56,111 nt of DNA from Actinomycetota bacterium (GCA_030836785.1 JAUPLT010000229.1:1-56111); one strand, 5' to 3'. Counted from the first letter of the stretch, positions 25,024-44,297 are shown. Notes: generated by a model from the sequence alone, not told the origin. Numbers and translations are program-made.

Positions 25024-28000
25024 TTACCGCGGCTTTGCCAGCGGGAATGGCAGGCTCTCGCGGATGCTGCGGCCGGTAATCAGCATCACCACCCGGTCCA
25101 CACCCATACCCATCCCACCGGTCGGTGGCATCCCGTACTCCATCGCCTGCAGGAAGTCCTCATCGAGTTCCATCGCCTCCTGGTCACCCCCGGCGGCGAG
25201 CATCGACTGCTGCAGCAGCCGCCGACGCTGCTCCACCGGATCAGTCAACTCGCTGTACGCCGTCGCCAGTTCCACGCCCCAGGCGACCAGGTCCCAGCGC
25301 TCGGCAACCCCGGCGCGGCTGCGGTGCGGGCGGGTCAGCGGCGACACCGAGGTGGGGAAGTCCAGGTAGAAGGTTGGCGCCTGAGTGTGCTCCTCGACCA
25401 GCCGTTCGTAGAGTTCGAGAACGACCGCCCCGCTGTCCCAGTGGCTCAGGTAGGGGACCCGTGCGGCATCGCAGCGTCGGCGCAGTTCAGCCAGGCCGGT
25501 CTCCGGACCGATCTGCTCGCCGAGTGCCTCCGAGACGGCGTCGTGCACGGTCTTGACCGTCCACTGGCCGGAGATGTCCACCGGCTCGAGCGATCCGTCC
25601 TCGCGGCGGTGCATCACGACCATCGAACCGTTGGCCGCGGCGGCGGCGTTCTGGATCAGCTCCCGGCAGCCGTCCACCCACACCAGGTAGTCGGCATGCG
25701 CCTGGTAGGCCTCCAGCAGGGTGAACTCGGGGTTGTGGCTGAAGTCCACGCCCTCGTTGCGGAACGCGCGGCCCAGTTCGAAGACCCGCTCCACCCCGCC
25801 GACGCACAGCCGCTTGAGGTACAACTCCGGGGCGATCCGCAGGTACAGGTCCAGGTCATAGGCGTTGATGTGGGTCTGGAACGGCCGGGCGTTCGCCCCG
25901 CCGTGAATCTGCTGAAGTATCGGGGTCTCGACCTCCAGGAAGTCCTTGCCGAACAACGTCTCCCGGATCGACCGCAGGATGTCGCTGCGTGCCCGGATCA
26001 GATCGCGGGCGACCGGGTTGACGACCAGGTCGACATAGCGTGACCGCACCCGCGCCTCCGGGTCGGTCAGACCTTTGCGTTTGTCCGGCAGTGGCCGCAG
26101 ACACTTCCCCAGCAGCCGCCAACGCTGCACCAGAAGCGAGCGAGTTCCGTTGCGGCTGTATCCCATTCGCCCGCTAGCCTCGATCAGGTCCCCGAGATCC
26201 ACTTCGGCGAAGTCTTCGGAGCCCTGCCCGGGGTCGGCGCAATCCCCAGCCTGACCGCCGTCATCGGCGTCGAGTTCGGATCGGTCCAGCAGCAATTGGA
26301 TGTCGCCGGACCAGTCCCGCAGTTGGGCGAAGGTGACACCCCCGTAGTCGCGGGTCCGCAGCACCCGGCCCGCGACCGTGACGCCGTCCTCGTCGGCGGC
26401 GGTCAATGCCTGCGCGACCGTGTGCGTCGGTGGCTGCCCAACCGGGTACGCGTCAACCCCCCTGTCCTGGAGGGCCTTCAACTTCGCCATCCGCACCCGG
26501 ACCTGCTCCGGCAGCCTGTGCTCGTCGGGTTCGGTGCCGGCCTGCGTTGGCGTTGAATCCGCCGGAAGGGTCGGCGCCGTCCCATCGGCGTGCAGCACGC
26601 CACTGGCGGCCAGTTCATGCGGCACGGCTGAGTGGTGCCCGGTGTGCTGTTTGCCCCGCCGCGAAAACGGCAGCACCAGGAATCCCTCGGCGATCACTGA
26701 AGCCACCCCGACCCGCGGGATCAGCCGGGTGTCCTCGTAGCAGGCGTACCGGGGCACCCACTGCGGTTGGTATTTCATGTTGGACCGGTACAGCGTCTCC
26801 AACTGCCACCAACGCGAGAAGAACACCAGGAGCGCCCGCCACAGTCGCGCCACCGGGCCCGCGCCCAGTGCGGAGCCCTGCTCGAAGGCCGACCTGAACA
26901 TCGCGAAGTTCAGCGAAACTCGGCTGACGCCGACGGTATCGGCCTGCTGCAGCAACTCGCTGACCATCAACTCGACGGTTCCGTTCGGCGATGACGGCGA
27001 CCGGCGCATCAGGTCCAGCGACAGCCCGTTGGGACCCCAGGGCACCAGCGAGAGCATGCCCACCACGGTGCCGCCAGCGCCGTCATTCGAGTCGTCGCGA
27101 GTGTCGTCCTGGTCGCCGCCTTGTACGGCTTCGACCAGCAGACAGTCTCCATCGGCCGGGTCACCCAGCCTGCCCAGCGCCATCGAGAAACCCCGCTCGG
27201 TCTCGGTGTCGCGCCAGGCGTCAGCACGGTTGATCACCTCCGCCATCTGCTCGGCGGTGAGGTCGCGGTGACGTCGCATCCGCACGGTCAGCCCGGACCG
27301 TCGGGCCCTGGTCACCGCTTGGCGCACGGCCCGCATGTCCGGCCCGGAGAGGTGGAACTTGTCCGGGTAGAGGATCGCCTCGTCGCCGAGTTGCAGAGCA
27401 CTCAATCCGGCTTCCCGGAAGGCCTGGGCGCCCGTCGAACTCGCGCCCATCACCCCGGGCGCCCAGCCGTAGGCCAGGCAGAGCTCCTGCCAGGCTTCGA
27501 TGGCCGCAGGCCAGGCGCGGGGATCACCGACCGGGTCACCACTGGCCAGGCACACGCCGGCCTCCACCCGGTAGGTGATCGCAGCCCGCCCACTGGCGGC
27601 GAAGATCACCGACTTGTCCCGGCGGGTGGCGAAGTAGCCCAGCGAGTCGTTCTTGCCGTAAACCTCGAGCAATCCCCGAATCGCCGACTCGTCCTCGCCG
27701 GTGAGCGCGTTATCCGCCCGCTGGGACAGGAACAGCACCACGACCGCCGCCATCAGGGCCAACGCACCGAACAGGCCCATCAAGGCGTTGATGAAGCCGT
27801 GTGGCTTCCCGACGAAGAAGTCCGCGGTGGCGAGGGCGAAACCGCTCACCCGATTGATCGCGTAGGGCAACCGATAGCCGGGCTGCAACGAACCGGGGAA
27901 CAACGTCAGCAGCCCCCAGGCCAGGAGGATTCCGATGATGTTGCCGGCGACCAGGACACCAGCGGCCCGGAACAGTGCGCCGCGGCGGACCTTCGCCCAG

Positions 28001-28416
28001 AACTCCTTGTACGAGAGCAGCAGGATCGCAATAGCGGCGAGGTGGAGGGCAAACCCGAGGAGTTCGCCAACCTGCTCCAGCCTCGTGACGTCGCGCTGGA
28101 TCAGGCCGACAACGTCGAAACCCACCGCCACCAGCAGGTTCGCCAGCAGCACCCACCAGGCGATCCGTTTGCGGGCCACCAGTGCGCCGGCCAGGATCGC
28201 CACCGCGAACGCCCAGGCGAAGCTGGTGTCCGGGAAGTTGAACAGGTAGTTGTCGATGAACTCGCGGGGGACTTTGGTGAGGTGCCGGATCGTCGAGGAG
28301 ATGCTCGACAGCAGCGAGGCGCCCGCGATCACCCCGAGCAGCCAGCCCGCCGCGGCCGGAACCCAGTGCAGCCGGCCGGTCATCGCTGCCGTCGTCGGTG
28401 CGGTCGTCGTTGCCAT
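25024..28416 (-). CDS. lysX: Bifunctional lysylphosphatidylglycerol synthetase / lysyl-tRNA synthetase LysX
   Basis: 1130 aa from ATG 28416; the track's 17-residue extension is not family-like. The N-terminal third is a polytopic membrane domain, then an MprF-type GNAT-fold transferase (~240-570; e.g. [26 protein letters not shown]). The C-terminal half is a class II lysyl-tRNA synthetase: OB-fold ([20 protein letters not shown]), motif 2 [15 protein letters not shown] and motif 3 [13 protein letters not shown]. LysX charges tRNA-Lys and transfers lysine to phosphatidylglycerol, which lowers the envelope's negative charge and gives resistance to cationic peptides. The fusion is typical of mycobacteria and was a main pointer to the organism group. 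Confidence 0.95.
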   Translation of the reverse strand: MATTTAPTTAAMTGRLHWVPAAAGWLLGVIAGASLLSSISSTIRHLTKVPREFIDNYLFNFPDTSFAWAFAVAILAGALVARKRIAWWVLLANLLVAVGFDVVGLIQRDVTRLEQVGELLGFALHLAAIAILLLSYKEFWAKVRRGALFRAAGVLVAGNIIGILLAWGLLTLFPGSLQPGYRLPYAINRVSGFALATADFFVGKPHGFINALMGLFGALALMAAVVVLFLSQRADNALTGEDESAIRGLLEVYGKNDSLGYFATRRDKSVIFAASGRAAITYRVEAGVCLASGDPVGDPRAWPAAIEAWQELCLAYGWAPGVMGASSTGAQAFREAGLSALQLGDEAILYPDKFHLSGPDMRAVRQAVTRARRSGLTVRMRRHRDLTAEQMAEVINRADAWRDTETERGFSMALGRLGDPADGDCLLVEAVQGGDQDDTRDDSNDGAGGTVVGMLSLVPWGPNGLSLDLMRRSPSSPNGTVELMVSELLQQADTVGVSRVSLNFAMFRSAFEQGSALGAGPVARLWRALLVFFSRWWQLETLYRSNMKYQPQWVPRYACYEDTRLIPRVGVASVIAEGFLVLPFSRRGKQHTGHHSAVPHELAASGVLHADGTAPTLPADSTPTQAGTEPDEHRLPEQVRVRMAKLKALQDRGVDAYPVGQPPTHTVAQALTAADEDGVTVAGRVLRTRDYGGVTFAQLRDWSGDIQLLLDRSELDADDGGQAGDCADPGQGSEDFAEVDLGDLIEASGRMGYSRNGTRSLLVQRWRLLGKCLRPLPDKRKGLTDPEARVRSRYVDLVVNPVARDLIRARSDILRSIRETLFGKDFLEVETPILQQIHGGANARPFQTHINAYDLDLYLRIAPELYLKRLCVGGVERVFELGRAFRNEGVDFSHNPEFTLLEAYQAHADYLVWVDGCRELIQNAAAAANGSMVVMHRREDGSLEPVDISGQWTVKTVHDAVSEALGEQIGPETGLAELRRRCDAARVPYLSHWDSGAVVLELYERLVEEHTQAPTFYLDFPTSVSPLTRPHRSRAGVAERWDLVAWGVELATAYSELTDPVEQRRRLLQQSMLAAGGDQEAMELDEDFLQAMEYGMPPTGGMGMGVDRVVMLITGRSIRESLPFPLAKPR

Positions 28417-28485
28417 AGGGGGCCAGGATATTCGGCGCGGGTCAGTCCGGCCCGGTGGACGTGCCACCGGGCCGGCGAATGTCGC

Positions 28486-28836
28486 CTACTCGACGGGGCC
28501 GGTGTACTTCTCGCCCGGGCCGGCACCCGGCGCATCGGGAAAGGCGCTGCCCTCACGGAAGGCCTGTTGCAGCGCCCGGACGCCGTCGCGAAGCGGCCCG
28601 GCGTGCACCCCGAGATCCGGATTGGCGGCGGTGACCAAGCCGGCCAGTGCGGTGATCAGACGTCGAGCCTCATCAAGATCACGATGCGCGCTGGCGTCGG
28701 GGTCGGCGTCTGCCAGCCCGAGTTTCTCCGCCGCCGCGCTCATGAGCATCACCGCCGCCCGGGTGATGACCTCGACGGCGGGCACGTCGACCAGATCGCG
28801 AACGGTGTCATTGGGGCTGCTGGGATTCTCCGGCAC
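28486..28836 (-). CDS. DUF1844 domain protein
   Basis: 116 aa, mainly helical: VRDLVDVPAVEVITRAAVML with MSAAAEKLGL, and DLDEARRLITALAGLV, which I recognise as the DUF1844 pattern often found beside infC in actinobacteria. No enzyme motif. It is divergent from infC, with the infC promoter and leader in the 295-bp gap. Function unknown. Confidence 0.8.
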   Translation of the reverse strand: MPENPSSPNDTVRDLVDVPAVEVITRAAVMLMSAAAEKLGLADADPDASAHRDLDEARRLITALAGLVTAANPDLGVHAGPLRDGVRALQQAFREGSAFPDAPGAGPGEKYTGPVE

Positions 28837-28848
28837 GCCTGTTAGACT

Positions 28849-29131
28849 CCCACGTACGACCGTCCCGGCTCACGCCAGGACAACAAGAGGAGTCCCACTC
28901 CCACCGCTGGCCGTCGAGAAGCCTTACCGGCATCTCAGCACTGGTACAACGGTCCGGTCGCGGATATCTCGGTATCCGTCCTGCGCGCCGCGCAGGCGAC
29001 GTTCGTCACATGGCGCCCGTTGTGACCGGTCGGCTTTGGGCCCTGCCACGTGCAGGGCCTTTCCGCTGGTGTGGTGTCTTCCCCGGGTTGTCCCAACGGT
29101 CTGAGGAGATAACGCCAACCAGGGAGGCCAC
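28849..29131 (+). promoter_or_regulatory. infC operon promoter region and structured mRNA leader
   Basis: This ~295-bp gap has no gene. A possible -10 (TAGACT, about 28847-28852) would give a leader of ~275 nt. Three consecutive perfect hairpins are visible: CGGATA-TCTCGG-TATCCG (28961-28978), CCTGCGC-GCC-GCGCAGG (28980-28996) and GGCCCTGC-CACGT-GCAGGGCC (29039-29059). infC-rpmI-rplT leaders in other phyla bind L20 or attenuate transcription; this leader is a candidate for the same kind of control, although its fold does not obviously match the known Firmicutes/E. coli types. Confidence 0.5.
29038..29063 (+). terminator. Attenuator-like hairpin in the infC leader
   Basis: An 8-bp perfect GC-rich stem (GGCCCTGC / GCAGGGCC) with a 5-nt loop is followed by TTTCC. 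The T-run is short, so termination would be weak or conditional. It lies ~70 nt upstream of the infC start and could act as an attenuator or as a protein-binding stem. Confidence 0.4.
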
Positions 29132-29740
<609 letters not shown>

Positions 29741-29776
29741 TTTCAGGTACGACCACCGAGAAGAACTGAGGAACAG

Positions 29777-29971
29777 ATGCCCAAGGCAAAGACCCACAGC
29801 GGTGCCAGCAAGCGGTTCCGCCGCACCGGCACCGGAAAGATCGTGCGGCAGAAGGCGAATCGCCGCCATCTGCTCGAGCACAAGCCGTCGCGCCGGACCC
29901 GTCGCCTGGACGGCCGCACCGAGGTGGCCGCCAACGACGTCAAGCGCGTCAACAAGCTGCTCAACGGCTGA
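29777..29971 (+). CDS. rpmI: Large ribosomal subunit protein bL35
   Basis: 64 aa, the normal size. [20 protein letters not shown], then [18 protein letters not shown] are the bL35 hallmarks. It assembles into the 50S subunit. Start ATG with GAGGAA nearby (gaactgaggaacag). It sits 36 bp after infC and 56 bp before rplT in the conserved translation operon. Confidence 0.97.
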   Translation: MPKAKTHSGASKRFRRTGTGKIVRQKANRRHLLEHKPSRRTRRLDGRTEVAANDVKRVNKLLNG

Positions 29972-30027
29972 TCACCCCGCCGTCAGGCACCCCGACTTTC
30001 TGACACCGACGAGAAGAGGAACACCCC

Positions 30028-30417
30028 ATGGCCCGCGTGAAACGCGCCCTCAACGCCCAGAAGAAGCGGCGGACAGTCCTCAAGGCATCCAAGGGCTACC
30101 GTGGCCAGCGCTCCCGGCTGTACCGCAAGGCCAAAGAGCAGCAGTTGCATTCGCTCAACTACGCCTACCGTGACCGGCGTGCCCGCAAGGGCGAGTTCCG
30201 CAAGCTGTGGATCTCCCGGATCAACGCCGCGGCCCGCGCCAACGACATCACTTACAACCGGTTGATCCAGGGCCTCAAGGCTGCCGGTGTGGAGGTGGAT
30301 CGCAAGAACCTCGCTGAGATCGCTGTCAGCGACCCGGCGGCATTCACCGCGTTGGTCGAGGTGGCCCGCGCCGCCCTGCCCGAGGATGTGAACGCCCCGT
30401 CCGGTGAGGCTGCGTGA
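30028..30417 (+). CDS. rplT: Large ribosomal subunit protein bL20
   Basis: 129 aa. The N-terminal basic extension ([38 protein letters not shown]) binds 23S rRNA early in 50S assembly. The C-terminal globular part has [16 protein letters not shown] and [15 protein letters not shown]. The C-terminal tail is a little longer than usual ([13 protein letters not shown]). Its TGA overlaps the tsnR GTG by 4 bp. In other bacteria bL20 represses this operon, relevant to the structured leader upstream. Confidence 0.97.
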   Translation: MARVKRALNAQKKRRTVLKASKGYRGQRSRLYRKAKEQQLHSLNYAYRDRRARKGEFRKLWISRINAAARANDITYNRLIQGLKAAGVEVDRKNLAEIAVSDPAAFTALVEVARAALPEDVNAPSGEAA

Positions 30418-31202
30418 CGGTTCCGCTCACTGAGCGGTCCTCCACAGTCACTGGCGCGGCCAAGCTGCAACGCCGTTCCGAGCGCGTCGCCGCAGGCCGA
30501 TTTCTGGCCGAAGGCCCCAATCTGGTCGAGGCGGCGGCTCGGCATGGTGTCGTCGACCGGGTCTTCGCCACCGAGGTGGCCGCTCTGCGGTACGCCCCCT
30601 TGTTGCGCGGTCTTGCCGTCGTTACCGTCACCGACCGGGCCATGAAGGCGCTGTCCGAGACCGTGACACCCGCCGGCCTGGTCGCCGTTTGCCGGATTCC
30701 TGACGGACGGCTTGACGACATCCTGGCCGCTGGTCCGTCGCTCATCGTGGTCGCAGTGGATGTGGCCGATCCGGGCAATGCCGGAACGCTGATCCGGCTG
30801 GCCGACGCGATGGGCGCCGCTGCGGTGATCTTCGCCGGTGACGCCGTTGATCCCTTCAACGGAAAGTGCGTGCGCGCCTCCGCCGGCAGCATCTTCGCGG
30901 TCTCAATCCTGGGGGAGAAGGACACCGCCGGGCTGATCGGTGGCCTCCGCGGGGCTGGCCTGCAGGTGCTGGCAACCACTCTGGACGGGGAGTTGACCCT
31001 CGACGATGCCGAGTCGGTCCTGGCCGGCCCAACCGCATGGTTGTTCGGGCCCGAGGCGCACGGCCTGTCCGAGGGGGTTGCGGCCGCGGCCGACCATCGC
31101 ATCGTCATCCCGATGTCGGGCGGTGTGGACAGTCTGAATGTGGCTGCCGCAGCGGCCATCTGCCTGTACCAGAGCGCGAAAGCCCAACGTAGCCGAGGTT
31201 AG
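30414..31202 (+). CDS. tsnR: SPOUT-class rRNA/tRNA 2'-O-methyltransferase (TrmH/TsnR family)
   Basis: 262 aa. An N-terminal substrate-binding domain ([21 protein letters not shown]) is joined to a C-terminal knotted SpoU domain with the three motifs [30 protein letters not shown] and [20 protein letters not shown]. Members methylate ribose 2'-OH of rRNA using SAM. The symbol follows the M. tuberculosis name at this position; no thiostrepton-resistance role is implied. It is translationally coupled to rplT (GTGA overlap), an arrangement common in actinobacteria. Confidence 0.9.
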   Translation: MTVPLTERSSTVTGAAKLQRRSERVAAGRFLAEGPNLVEAAARHGVVDRVFATEVAALRYAPLLRGLAVVTVTDRAMKALSETVTPAGLVAVCRIPDGRLDDILAAGPSLIVVAVDVADPGNAGTLIRLADAMGAAAVIFAGDAVDPFNGKCVRASAGSIFAVSILGEKDTAGLIGGLRGAGLQVLATTLDGELTLDDAESVLAGPTAWLFGPEAHGLSEGVAAAADHRIVIPMSGGVDSLNVAAAAAICLYQSAKAQRSRG

Positions 31203-31358
31203 CCGCTGGGGATCCGTCGCCGGGCAGCCAGGAGTTGCAGCCGGGCGATGGCTTGGCTCGGTTCTCGGCGAAGAGTGCGGCGAATGGGCAGCGGTCCCAG
31301 CCGCGGCCGATGAAGCTTCCAGAGCGCGTGCGGGCCTCGATGCGCTTACGCTTGGCCC

Positions 31359-32255
31359 GTGGTGGAGGTCGAGCCGGTCGAGGAGCAGAACGTCGACAAG
31401 GGCGGTGCCGCGGCGCGGATCTCCGCCTGGCTGCGCGAAACAAACCACAGCCCGGAGGTGGTCGCCGCAATCCGCCGCGCCCGCCGTGCACTGCCCGGCG
31501 ATCCCGACTTCGGCGATCCGTTGTCAACGGCCGGTGACGGTGGCCCGCAGGCCGCCGCCCGCGCCGCCGATCGACTGATCCGCGACCGCAGCGTTGCGAC
31601 GAGGGAGGTGGGGCTGGCCGGCCTACAGCTCTGGCAAGCGCTCACCGAACGATTATCGGGCCAGCCGGCCAACCCCGAGTTGACCATCGTCTTCACCGAC
31701 CTCGTCGGATTTTCGGATTGGTCGCTCAAGGCCGGCGACGAGGCGACCCTGCGACTGCTGCGCAAGGTCGCCGAGGCCGCTGAGACGCCGATGCTGGATG
31801 CCGGCGGTCGCATCGTGAAACGTATGGGCGACGGGATCATGGCGACTTTCCTCGACGCCGGCACAGCGGTCCGGGCCACCCTGACCGCCCAAGATGCCGT
31901 GACGGGTGTCGACGTTGACGGCTATACGCCCCGGATGCGGGCCGGCGCCCACACCGGGCGGCCCCAGCGCATCGGCGCGGACTGGCTGGGAGTCGACGTC
32001 AACATCGCGGCGCGGGTCATGGAACGAGCCAGCAACGGCGGCTTGATCGTCTCGGAGACGACGCTGCACGCGATCGCCGAAGAGGAGTTGGCGGCGCTGG
32101 GGGTGACGGTGAAGCGCGTTCGCCGTCAGGTGTTCGCACCGCGTCAACAGGGCGTACCCGCGGACTTGGTGATGTACCGGCTCAAGACCCGCGCGGGCGC
32201 TTCCGGTTCCGGCGATACCGACGAACCCGATGATGCCGACGAGAACCCGGCGTGA
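31359..32255 (+). CDS. Class III adenylyl cyclase, Rv1647-like
   Basis: 298 aa, soluble. An N-terminal helical region (~1-95) precedes the cyclase homology domain (~105-270): first metal Asp in VFTDLVGFSDWS, second in RIVKRMGDGIMATF, dimer-arm region GVDVDGYTPRMRAGAHTGRP, and the Asn/Arg transition-state pair in LGVDVNIAARVME. All catalytic residues for ATP to cAMP conversion appear present. The acidic C-terminal tail is GDTDEPDDADENPA. The start GTG (31359) has no strong SD. Together with the cAMP-binding Usp type at 3.7 kb it places cAMP signalling genes in one segment. Confidence 0.92.
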   Translation: MVEVEPVEEQNVDKGGAAARISAWLRETNHSPEVVAAIRRARRALPGDPDFGDPLSTAGDGGPQAAARAADRLIRDRSVATREVGLAGLQLWQALTERLSGQPANPELTIVFTDLVGFSDWSLKAGDEATLRLLRKVAEAAETPMLDAGGRIVKRMGDGIMATFLDAGTAVRATLTAQDAVTGVDVDGYTPRMRAGAHTGRPQRIGADWLGVDVNIAARVMERASNGGLIVSETTLHAIAEEELAALGVTVKRVRRQVFAPRQQGVPADLVMYRLKTRAGASGSGDTDEPDDADENPA

Positions 32256-32307
32256 AGTTCGCCACGTGAAATTCGGCACGTGAAATTCGGCACGTGAAAT
32301 TCGCCAT
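32252..32307 (+). repeat. 14-bp tandem repeat x4 across the cyclase stop / membrane-protein start
   Basis: Four copies: GTGAAGTTCGCCAC, GTGAAATTCGGCAC (twice) and GTGAAATTCGCCAT. The first copy contains the cyclase stop (G-TGA) and the last contains the downstream GTG start, so each copy carries a potential start codon. 14 bp is not a multiple of three, so only copies 1 and 4 share a frame, and copy 1 runs into a TGA after five codons. An original GTGA stop-start overlap seems to have been expanded by duplication. Confidence 0.9.
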
Positions 32308-33069
32308 AGTCTGGCTGCTCACCCAGATCGGCCGGGTCAAGGTGACCGTGACGTACGCCACGGCACTCGTCGTGATGGCTGTGATGCTCCGCCGGCTCGG
32401 CCCGGGCAGCAGACAGGAAGTGATTCAGCACGCCAGCACCAACCTGCACAATCTGGCGGACGGCAGCTTCACCACTCTCATCGACAGCGCATTCATCACC
32501 CAGTCCGAATACATCCATATCTGGCTCCCGGGTCTGGTCGCGTTGCTCGCGCTCGCCGAATTGCTGTGGCGGAGTCGACGACTGGTGGTGGCTTTCGCGG
32601 TCGGCCATGTCGGCACCACGCTGGTCGTCGCGGTCGGAATCGCGGCCGCGCTGCGGGCCGGGCTCGTTGAGGGGTCCATCGCCGACGCCGCCGATGTCGG
32701 TATGAGCTACGGGGCCGTCGCCGTGCTGGGCACCCTCACCACCGCCTTGCCGCGGCGATGGTCCGCGGCGTGGGCCGGTGGCTGGCTGGCGTTGGCTGCA
32801 GGCTCCGTGCTGGCCAGCGGGGGAGACTTCACGACTATCGGACACGCGGTGGCGCTGATGATCGGAATGACGGTCGGCACCCGGTTCGGAGAGCCGAGTC
32901 CGTGGACCTCGACCCGCTACGGGTTGCTCGTCGCGGCAAGCGCGTTCGGCTACCTCATGATCTGCTTCGGATACCTGTCCCTCGGCGCCTCCGCCGCGAT
33001 CGGTGCGCTCGGTGCGGTGCTGGGAACGGCGGTGCTGGGAACGGCTTTGTCATTCGCCCGGCGGCCGGC

Positions 33070-35885
<2,816 letters not shown>

Positions 35886-35886
<1 letters not shown>

Positions 35887-38381
35887 TGAAGCTTCCCTAC
35901 AGTTGGCTGCGTGAGGTGGTCCAGGCCGGGGCTCCGGGGTGGGACGTCAGCCCCGATGACCTCGAGCAGGCGCTGATCCGGGTCGGCCACGAGGTCGAGG
36001 ACATCATCCGACTCGGCCCGGTAAGCGGGCCGCTCTCGGTCGGACGGGTGACCGGCATCGAGGAACTCACCGAGTTCAAGAAGCCCATCCGCGCCTGCAC
36101 GGTCGACGTGGGGGCGGGCCTGGATCGCGATATTGTTTGCGGCGCAACCAACTTCACGGTGGGCGATCTGGTGGTGGTGGCCCTGCCGGGCGCGGTCCTG
36201 CCCGGCGATTTCGCGATCGCCAGCCGAACCACATACGGCCGGACCTCCGACGGCATGATCTGCTCGGCCGCCGAACTGGGCCTTGGTGCCGATCATTCCG
36301 GCATCCTGGTGCTGCCGCCCGGGACCGAAGCCCCCGGGGCAGACGCCACCGCGGTCCTCGGCCTCGATGACGTCGTGTTCGACCTGGCCGTCACCCCGGA
36401 CCGCGGCTACTGCATGTCGGTGCGCGGTATCGCCCGCGAGATCGCCTGCGCCTATGACCTGGAATTCGTCGATCCCGCCGACACCGTGACGCCGCTGCCC
36501 TCCACCGGCCCGGCGCTGCCGGTGCGTGTCGAGTCCGGCACCGGGGTCAGCAGGTTCGCCCTGCGCCCGGTCACCGGAATCGACCCGCGGGCGCTGTCGC
36601 CGTGGTGGCTGCGGCGACGGCTGATGCTGTCCGGTATCAGGCCGATCTCACCGGCCGTCGACGTGACGAACTACGTCATGCTCGAACTGGGACATCCGAT
36701 GCACGCCCACGACAGCAGCCGGATTCACGGGGACTTCACCGTCCGGTTCGCCCGAACGGGAGAGACCGTCATCACACTCGATGACATCGAACGCAAGCTC
36801 GACCCGGCCGATGTCTTGATCGCCGATGAGGTCGCCGTAGCGGCGATCGGCGGTGTGATGGGAGCAGGCACGACTGAGATCGACCAGGTCACCACTGACG
36901 TACTCCTGGAGGCGGCCGTCTGGGATCCCGCGGCGGTGTCGCGCACGATCCGGCGGTTACATCTGGTCAGCGAGGCCGGCCGACGCTACGAACGCAGTGT
37001 GGATCCTGCGATATCCGTCGCGGCCGTCGACCGCTGCGCAGCCCTGCTCGCCGAGATCGCCGGCGGGACAGCGCAGCCCACCCTCACCGACTGGCGGGGG
37101 GATCCACCGCGGGACGACTTCGCACCGGCTCCGGTACGAATGGCCGTCGACCTGCCCGACCGCATCGCCGGTGTGACCTACCCCGACGGTGCCACGATGA
37201 GCAGGCTGACCCAGATCGGCGCCCGAGTGACGGCCGCAAACGATGCGGCGGAACTGATTGTCATCCCGCCGAGTTGGCGACCAGATCTGGTCCAGCCCGC
37301 CGACCTGGTGGAGGAGGTGCTACGTCTCGAGGGCCTCGACGTGATCCCGTCCGAACTTCCGAAGGCACCACCCGGCCGCGGGTTGACCGCCGGCCAACGC
37401 CGCCGACGGGCCGTCGGCAAGTCGCTGGCGCTGACAGGATTCGTCGAAGTGCTGCCCACCCCGTTCCTGCCGAGCGGGGTCTTCGACCATTGGGGTCTGG
37501 CCGCCGACGACCCACGCCGGAACACCACGAAGGTGCTCAATCCGCTCGAGGCAGACCGTCCCGAGTTGGCCACCACACTGCTGCCCGCCCTGCTGGAAGC
37601 GCTGGCGCGCAACGTTTCCCGCGGTTTCGGAGACGTGTCGCTGTTCTCCCTCGCCCAGGTGGTGCATCCCACATCACGAACGCGGCCGGTCGAACTGATC
37701 CCGACCCACCGCAAACCCACCGAAGCCGAGATCGCGGACCTCAATCAATCCCTGCCGGACCAGCCGGTGCATATCGGGGTCGTCCTCACCGGCCTGCGGG
37801 AGCCCCGCGGCCCCTGGGGTCCGGGCCGGCCGGTGGAGGCGGCGGACGCGTTTGAAGCGGTTCGGGTCATCGCCCGTGCCTGCGGCGTCGAGGTGACATT
37901 GCGGGCCGTCCAGCACCTGCCCTGGCATCCTGGGCGCTGCGCGGAGGTGATCGTCGGCGGCGACGTGGTCGGTCACGCCGGGCAGTTACACCCGGCGGCG
38001 ATGGAGCGCAGCGGCCTGCCGAAGGGCACCTGCGCCGTGGAATTGAACCTCGACGCCATCCCGCTGATCGAACGCCTTGCCGCACCTCGGGTTTCGCCGT
38101 TCCCGGCGGTGTTCCAGGATCTCAGCCTGGTGGTGGATGCCGGTGTCGCGGCCCAGTCGGTCATCGACGCAGTCCGGGCAGGTGCCGGTGAACTGCTCGA
38201 GGACATCACACTGTTCGACGTCTACACCGGACCGCAGGTCGGCGAGGGCCGGAAGTCGCTGACCTTGGCGATGCGCTTCCGGGCTGCAGACCGCACACTG
38301 ACCGAGGACGAGGCCAGCGCCGCACGGGACGCCGCGGTCGCCCGGGCCGGCGAACTCTTCGGCGCGCAGCTCCGGGGGTAG
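35886..38381 (+). CDS. pheT: Phenylalanyl-tRNA synthetase beta subunit
   Basis: 831 aa. Domains in order: B1/EMAP-like tRNA-binding fold ([31 protein letters not shown]), B3/B4 editing domain (~210-390; [29 protein letters not shown], the site that clears Tyr-tRNA-Phe), B5 ([17 protein letters not shown]), catalytic-like core, and the C-terminal FDX-ACB anticodon-binding domain ([16 protein letters not shown] to the end, [19 protein letters not shown]). Pairs with PheS. The one-base overlap ensures coupled translation. Confidence 0.97.
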
Positions 38382-40698
<2,317 letters not shown>

Positions 40699-40702
<4 letters not shown>

Positions 40703-41555
40703 CGTCTCAGGCCACCCTGCTCGCCAACACCCTGCCGAAGATCGCTGCGTTGCGCGATAAGACTGTCGTGGTCAAGTACGGCGGCAACGCGATGACTGAC
40801 GACACCCTCAAAAGGGCCTTCGCCGACGATATGGTCTTTCTGCGCCACGTCGGAGTCCGGCCGGTCGTCGTCCACGGCGGCGGCCCGCAGATCAGCGCCA
40901 TGCTTAGACGACTGGGTGTCGAGGGCGAGTTCCGGGGCGGCTTCAGGGTCACCACTCCCGAGGTGCTCGACGTCGCACGAATGGTGCTTTTCGGTCAGGT
41001 CGGACGTGAACTGGTGAACCTGATCAATGTGCACGGGCCGTACGCGGTGGGCCTCACCGGCGAGGACGCCCGTACTTTCACCGCTGTACGACGCACCGTC
41101 GCCGTCGACGGGATACCCACCGACCTGGGCCTGGTCGGCGATGTCGACCACGTCGACACGACGCTGCTGACCGATCTGCTCGACGGCGGGCGCATCCCGG
41201 TGGTGTCGACAATCGGGCCCGACAGCGACGGTGCGGTGTACAACATCAACGCCGACACCGCGGCGGCGGCGGTCGCCGAGGCGTTGAACGCCGAGACGCT
41301 GCTGATGCTCACCGACGTCGAAGGCCTGTACACCCGTTGGCCCGACCGGACGTCCCTGGTCAGTCGGATCGACATCGACGCACTGACCCAACTCCTCCCG
41401 ACTCTCGAGGAAGGCATGGTGCCCAAGATCGAGGCATGTCTGCGCGCGGTGCGGGCCGGGGTGCCGAGCGCACACGTCATCGACGGACGGGTCCCGCACT
41501 GCGTACTGGCCGCACTGTTCACCGATGACGGGTCCGGCACCACGGTGGTCGGCGA

Positions 41556-41559
<4 letters not shown>
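40699..41559 (+). CDS. argB: Acetylglutamate kinase
   Basis: 286 aa. VVKYGGNAM and [13 protein letters not shown] form the phosphate and substrate loops; the central GRELVNLIN and [30 protein letters not shown] are typical. The N-terminal helix ([21 protein letters not shown]) is of the arginine-sensitive hexameric type, so feedback inhibition by arginine is likely. It phosphorylates N-acetylglutamate. ATGA overlaps on both sides couple it to argJ and argD. Confidence 0.97.
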
Positions 41560-43730
<2,171 letters not shown>

Positions 43731-43738
43731 ATGCCCTC

Positions 43739-44233
43739 ATGACCCGCACTTCGGAGACCACCAGAGCGGGACGACAGGCCCGAATCGTGGCACTCCTGTC
43801 CAACCGCCCCGTGCACAGCCAGAGCGAGTTGGCCGCCTTGTTGGCGGACGAGGGCATCGAGGTGACTCAGGCCACCCTGTCACGCGACCTGGAGGAACTC
43901 GGTGCGGTGAAACTGCGCGGCGCCGACGGTGGCGTTGGCACCTACGTGGTCCCCGAGGACGGCAGCCCGGTGCGCGGCGTCGCCGGCGGCACCGAACGGA
44001 TGTCCCGTCTCCTCGGGGAACTGCTGGTGTCCACCGACGCAAGCGCAAACCTGGCGGTGCTGCGGACCCCGCCGGGAGCCGCGCACTACCTGGCCAGCGC
44101 CATCGACCGGGCCGCCCTTCCGGAGGTGGTCGGCACGATAGCGGGCGACGACACCGTGGTCGTTGTCGCCCGCGAACCCATGACAGGTGCACAATTGGCC
44201 GCCAGGTTCGAGTCGATTCGCCGATCCGCCTGA
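43739..44233 (+). CDS. argR: Arginine repressor ArgR
   Basis: 164 aa. N-terminal winged helix ([40 protein letters not shown]; the SRDL recognition helix) and C-terminal hexamerisation domain with the arginine-binding [11 protein letters not shown] (double Asp). With bound arginine it should repress this operon through the palindromes before argC; lying inside the operon, it is autoregulated. Confidence 0.96.
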   Translation: MTRTSETTRAGRQARIVALLSNRPVHSQSELAALLADEGIEVTQATLSRDLEELGAVKLRGADGGVGTYVVPEDGSPVRGVAGGTERMSRLLGELLVSTDASANLAVLRTPPGAAHYLASAIDRAALPEVVGTIAGDDTVVVVAREPMTGAQLAARFESIRRSA

Positions 44234-44239
44234 CGACGT

Positions 44240-44285
44240 AACGAGCGCAGTGAAGCAACGAGAACGAGCGCAGTGAAGCAACGAG
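44240..44285 (+). repeat. 23-bp perfect tandem duplication between argR and argG
   Basis: Two immediately adjacent, identical 23-bp copies (AACGAGCGCAGTGAAGCAAC + GAG) followed by AAGGAG, the argG ribosome binding site. It lies wholly in the 64-bp gap, so it alters only the spacing of the two genes in the mRNA. Confidence 0.9.
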
Positions 44286-44297
44286 AAGGAGTAACCG

